From NCBI GenBank assembly GCA_016748015.1, contig JAAOMT010000578.1, forward strand, positions 56,329 through 86,276: a DNA stretch of 29,948 nucleotides, written 5' to 3'. Shown here piece by piece: positions 27,664 through 29,948 of this stretch. The notes below the pieces were generated by a model. It saw only the letters and a program-made list of their open reading frames with translations. It did no database searches and was not told the DNA's origin. The position numbers were made by a program, and so were the translations under genes. The stretch's first letter is position 1. Each line of letters begins with the position of its first letter. This DNA is from Geosiphon pyriformis (taxonomy: Eukaryota; Glomeromycota; Glomeromycetes; Archaeosporales; Geosiphonaceae).

Positions 27664-28512
27664 TATTACAAATAATTATTTGGAATGTTCAAACAAATAA
27701 TAAACTTATAACTTAATGCTTAATAGCTGAAAATATTGGTAATTTTTGAAGATTTTGGAATCTAAAAGTTTTGGTTAAGTTCTTTAAATAATAAACAGAA
27801 ATTCAATTAATAATTTCTTTTGTAAATTTTTTTTTTAGCATAATAACCAGTTTATTTTAGCAATCATGTTCTTTTAATAAGCTATTCTTAAATTTTTTAC
27901 CTTTGTTTTCAGGTTTTTTATTATGTTATTTTTGATGTTAATTACTTAGTACTTAATTTTTTTAATTAATTAATAAACAACAAAAAAATAAAATAAAATA
28001 AAATAAAAAAATTAAGAAAAAAAAAATAAAAAATTAGTATCTTATTAATAGTTATAATTAAAAACTATTGTTTTAGTATAGTTAAGTATTAAAGTTTATT
28101 AATATGAGTTATTAATAATAGAAAAGTAATTAATATTTTTAATTAAATAACAATAATATAGATTGGATAATAATTAAATATTTTATTAATATTAATATAA
28201 TTTCACTTTAAGTCATAGAAAACTATCTTTTAAAAGAAGAAGTATAAAATAAGTAGTTATTACTAGCTATTGTTCTATTTAAATTGAATATTTTTTCTGT
28301 TTTTAATACTTTTATTATATATACATAATTCATATTATACAAGATTTCTTAAAATTTTTCAATTTTTTAACAAAAATTCTGAAATTTTTTAAGAAGAATT
28401 CTGAAATTCTATAATTCTTTAAGAGAAATTCTGAAATTTTTTTTTTTACTACATTTATTTTTGATTGGCTATTTTATCTACTTATTATAATTTTTAACTT
28501 TAATGAATAATA
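27664..28512 (-). repeat. 5' LTR of Element M (LTR E)
   Basis: 849 bp, aligned in reverse complement with the Element 1 LTR, from TATTACAAATAATTATTTGG (27664) to GAATAATA (28512). It is very AT-enriched, with an A-rich low-complexity run at about 27978-28032. The inverted-repeat arms appear as AATAGT and ACTATT. It is adjacent to the primer-site and Gag start, so it is M's own 5' LTR and not a solo LTR. Confidence 0.85.
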
Positions 28513-29475
28513 TTAGCTATTGACTAATCCAAATTCATATAAGAATATATGTACATACTTTTAATGTAATTCTATAATCTTTTAATATTTTAAAAAATCT
28601 GTTTACAATATTTATTCTATTATGTTGTTCATTTATTAATCTAAAATCAATTATTGTTTATTGAAGATCCCAATTGTCATTAATATAATGAGCAATAATA
28701 AAAACAAAGATTTGTTATTAAAAAATATCCAAAAATTTAATATAAAGAATATTTTGGCCTTGATAATATCTAAATATATCTATTATATTATAAGTATGAA
28801 TAAAAAAAAAAGACATTTTATAATAAAAATACTATTTACTTTTAATTTTTGTCTATTCAAAACATAGAATTCTATGACTCTATTTTTAATTGTATTAGCA
28901 CAAACAAGTTAAAAAGTAAAATTCAAATATTAAAATATATCAATTAATTCAAAGTTTTTTACTATAAGAAATAGTTGTTGGCAGTTAATAAGCCAAATAA
29001 TAATTATGTTATAAAGTTTTTTATTATTAATATCAATAGTAATTATTATGAAAAACTAGAGCAGTTTTCTAATTAAATTGGCCAAAAATTATTAAATAAA
29101 ATAACAATTTTATTTGTTAAAACATTTCTTCAATTAACTTGTAATTTTTCTGAATATTTTGTTTTTTTTTATGATATTTTTCTATTATAACATATACTGT
29201 TTAATAAAAAGTTTTTAAATAATGTTATAAAAATTTGGTAGTGTTCATAATTCTACAAAAAAATGGTTTATGTACACATTTTGAGACTGTATATTTAGCT
29301 GGTTTTTTTTGTTTACTTAAACTTATTAAAATAGTCTTATATATACTTTAAAAACTACTAAATATATTAATATTTGGATTATTTAGATTATTAAATTTCA
29401 TTATTTCAGATTTTGAATCTTTAGTAATATTAAATAATATTAACAATGAATTTATTTTGGTAAGTTGAAGAGTAG
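28513..29475. other. AT-rich flank with no gene recognised
   Basis: About 960 bases, very AT-rich. It contains a 68-codon plus-strand ORF (28661-28867) of Lys/Ile/Asn-biased composition that resembles nothing I know and is probably chance. It might be the decayed 5' part of the LINE recognised just downstream, but I could not align it. Confidence 0.5.
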
Positions 29476-29948
29476 AATTATTATATATTTATGGTTCTGA
29501 ATAGAGATTTTAATAAAAATAAATTTAAAGAAATTGTAAGTTTTAAGTTTTGTGTGAATTTGGGTTTGGTTAATTTTTTTAGTAAATATTTACTGATTAA
29601 AACTTTTATTTAATACAACTTTAAAAGTGTTAAAAAGGTTATAGATTACATTTTTGTAAATAAAAATTTGTTATTTGCAATCATTAAACATAGAATTAAC
29701 TTTGTATTTGACTTCTTTAATATTAATTACAAAACTGATTTGGTTTTGGTTGGTCTGAATGGCTTTTTAAAAGTTTGTTTGAATAATATACACAAGCAAA
29801 TTAATAAAAATTATTGAAAATTTAAAATTGAAAATGCTAATAGTAGTAAATGAAATAATTTTCATAATTTTTTTTTAATTAAACTCTCTTTAATAATAAA
29901 TAAGTTCAATAAAACAAGTAAAAAAAGTAATCTAAATATTATATAAAA
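29476..29948 (+). pseudogene. LINE endonuclease (exo-endo-phosphatase family) fragment, decayed, running off the window
   Basis: From ATG 29491 one frame runs about 150 codons with only three internal stops before a TAA at the window edge (TAA 29611-29613 region, TGA 29815-29817, TGA near 29851). It reads MVLNRDFNKNKFKEIV, CVNLGLVNFFSKY, KVIDYIFVNKNLLF, YKTDLVLVGLNGFL and HKQINKNY*KFKIENAN. These correspond to the GDFN, LGL(V), (R)IDYIFV and TDH blocks of AP-endonuclease-like LINE ORF2 proteins, followed by the linker toward RT. GDFN is RDFN and the His of TDH is Leu, so it is inactive. Upstream EN blocks were not recognised; the RT would lie beyond 29948. Confidence 0.65.

Larger units (their letters stand above)
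26340..28512 (-). mobile_element. Element M, right part: Gag N-terminal region, leader and 5' LTR
   Basis: Reading on the minus strand from 28512: LTR E (28512-27664), primer-site and leader (27663-27600), then Gag (27599-26344), where Element 1 interrupts. 26340-26343 is the right copy of the CCAG duplication. The alignment to Element 1 at about 9006-10420 is continuous, and joins to 8142 downwards. Confidence 0.88.

Noticed and set aside
28661-28867. Plus-strand 68-codon Lys/Ile-rich ORF
   Set aside because: Low-complexity composition from AT-rich DNA and no recognisable motif; kept only as a remark in the flank entry.
1-29948. tRNA or rRNA genes, bacterial operons or replication origins
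   Set aside because: No conserved cloverleaf or rRNA core was seen; everything of any length is accounted for by transposon layers or AT-rich flank.

Overview
This window is one nested pile of LTR retrotransposons from a very AT-rich, CpG-poor eukaryotic genome. The Pol and accessory-domain arrangement most resembles the large Ty3/gypsy elements of arbuscular mycorrhizal fungi (Glomeromycotina, e.g. Rhizophagus/Gigaspora relatives). That host call is an inference from family resemblance and base composition. No host protein-coding gene, tRNA, rRNA or CRISPR array was found.

The layers, oldest first, are as follows. (1) Element M lies on the minus strand. It is heavily decayed and runs from its 5' LTR at 27664-28512 leftwards to base 1, where it leaves the window before its 3' LTR. 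It is split by everything below. (2) Two solo LTRs of the same family sit inside M: LTR A (1032-1953) in the integrase and LTR B (4143-4995) in the dUTPase region. (3) Element 1 lies on the plus strand (8143-26339), with paired 863-bp LTRs, and is inserted into M's gag with target duplication CCAG. (4) Element 2 lies on the plus strand (17293-25310), with paired 850-bp LTRs of a different LTR family but a related Pol. It is inserted into the C-terminal tail of Element 1's Pol with target duplication ACGG. Right of M (28513-29948) is AT-rich DNA holding the endonuclease part of a decayed LINE.

The full coding order, best seen in Element 1, is: a novel-looking Gag N-terminal domain, capsid, CCHC knuckle and Tyr/Gln/Pro-rich linker; aspartic protease; a Cys-rich module with two CxxC clusters; dUTPase with all five motifs recognisable (one residue altered in motif 2); reverse transcriptase; RNase H; integrase (HHCC, DDE core, GPY/F-like module); and a long post-integrase tail running to the polypurine tract. 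From Gag to RNase H there is one reading frame broken only by stop codons, so the ancestor probably made a single Gag-Pol polyprotein.

All copies are dead: stop codons, frameshifts, and substitutions in the protease (Asp to Asn), RT (YLDD to YLDN) and integrase (Glu to Lys). Element 2 also lacks the whole integrase core, yet has paired LTRs and a target duplication, so it may have moved using another element's integrase. The most notable points are the dUTPase with its adjoining Cys-rich module kept in all three copies, the Gag frames that lack any AUG near their start, and the conserved tail after integrase.
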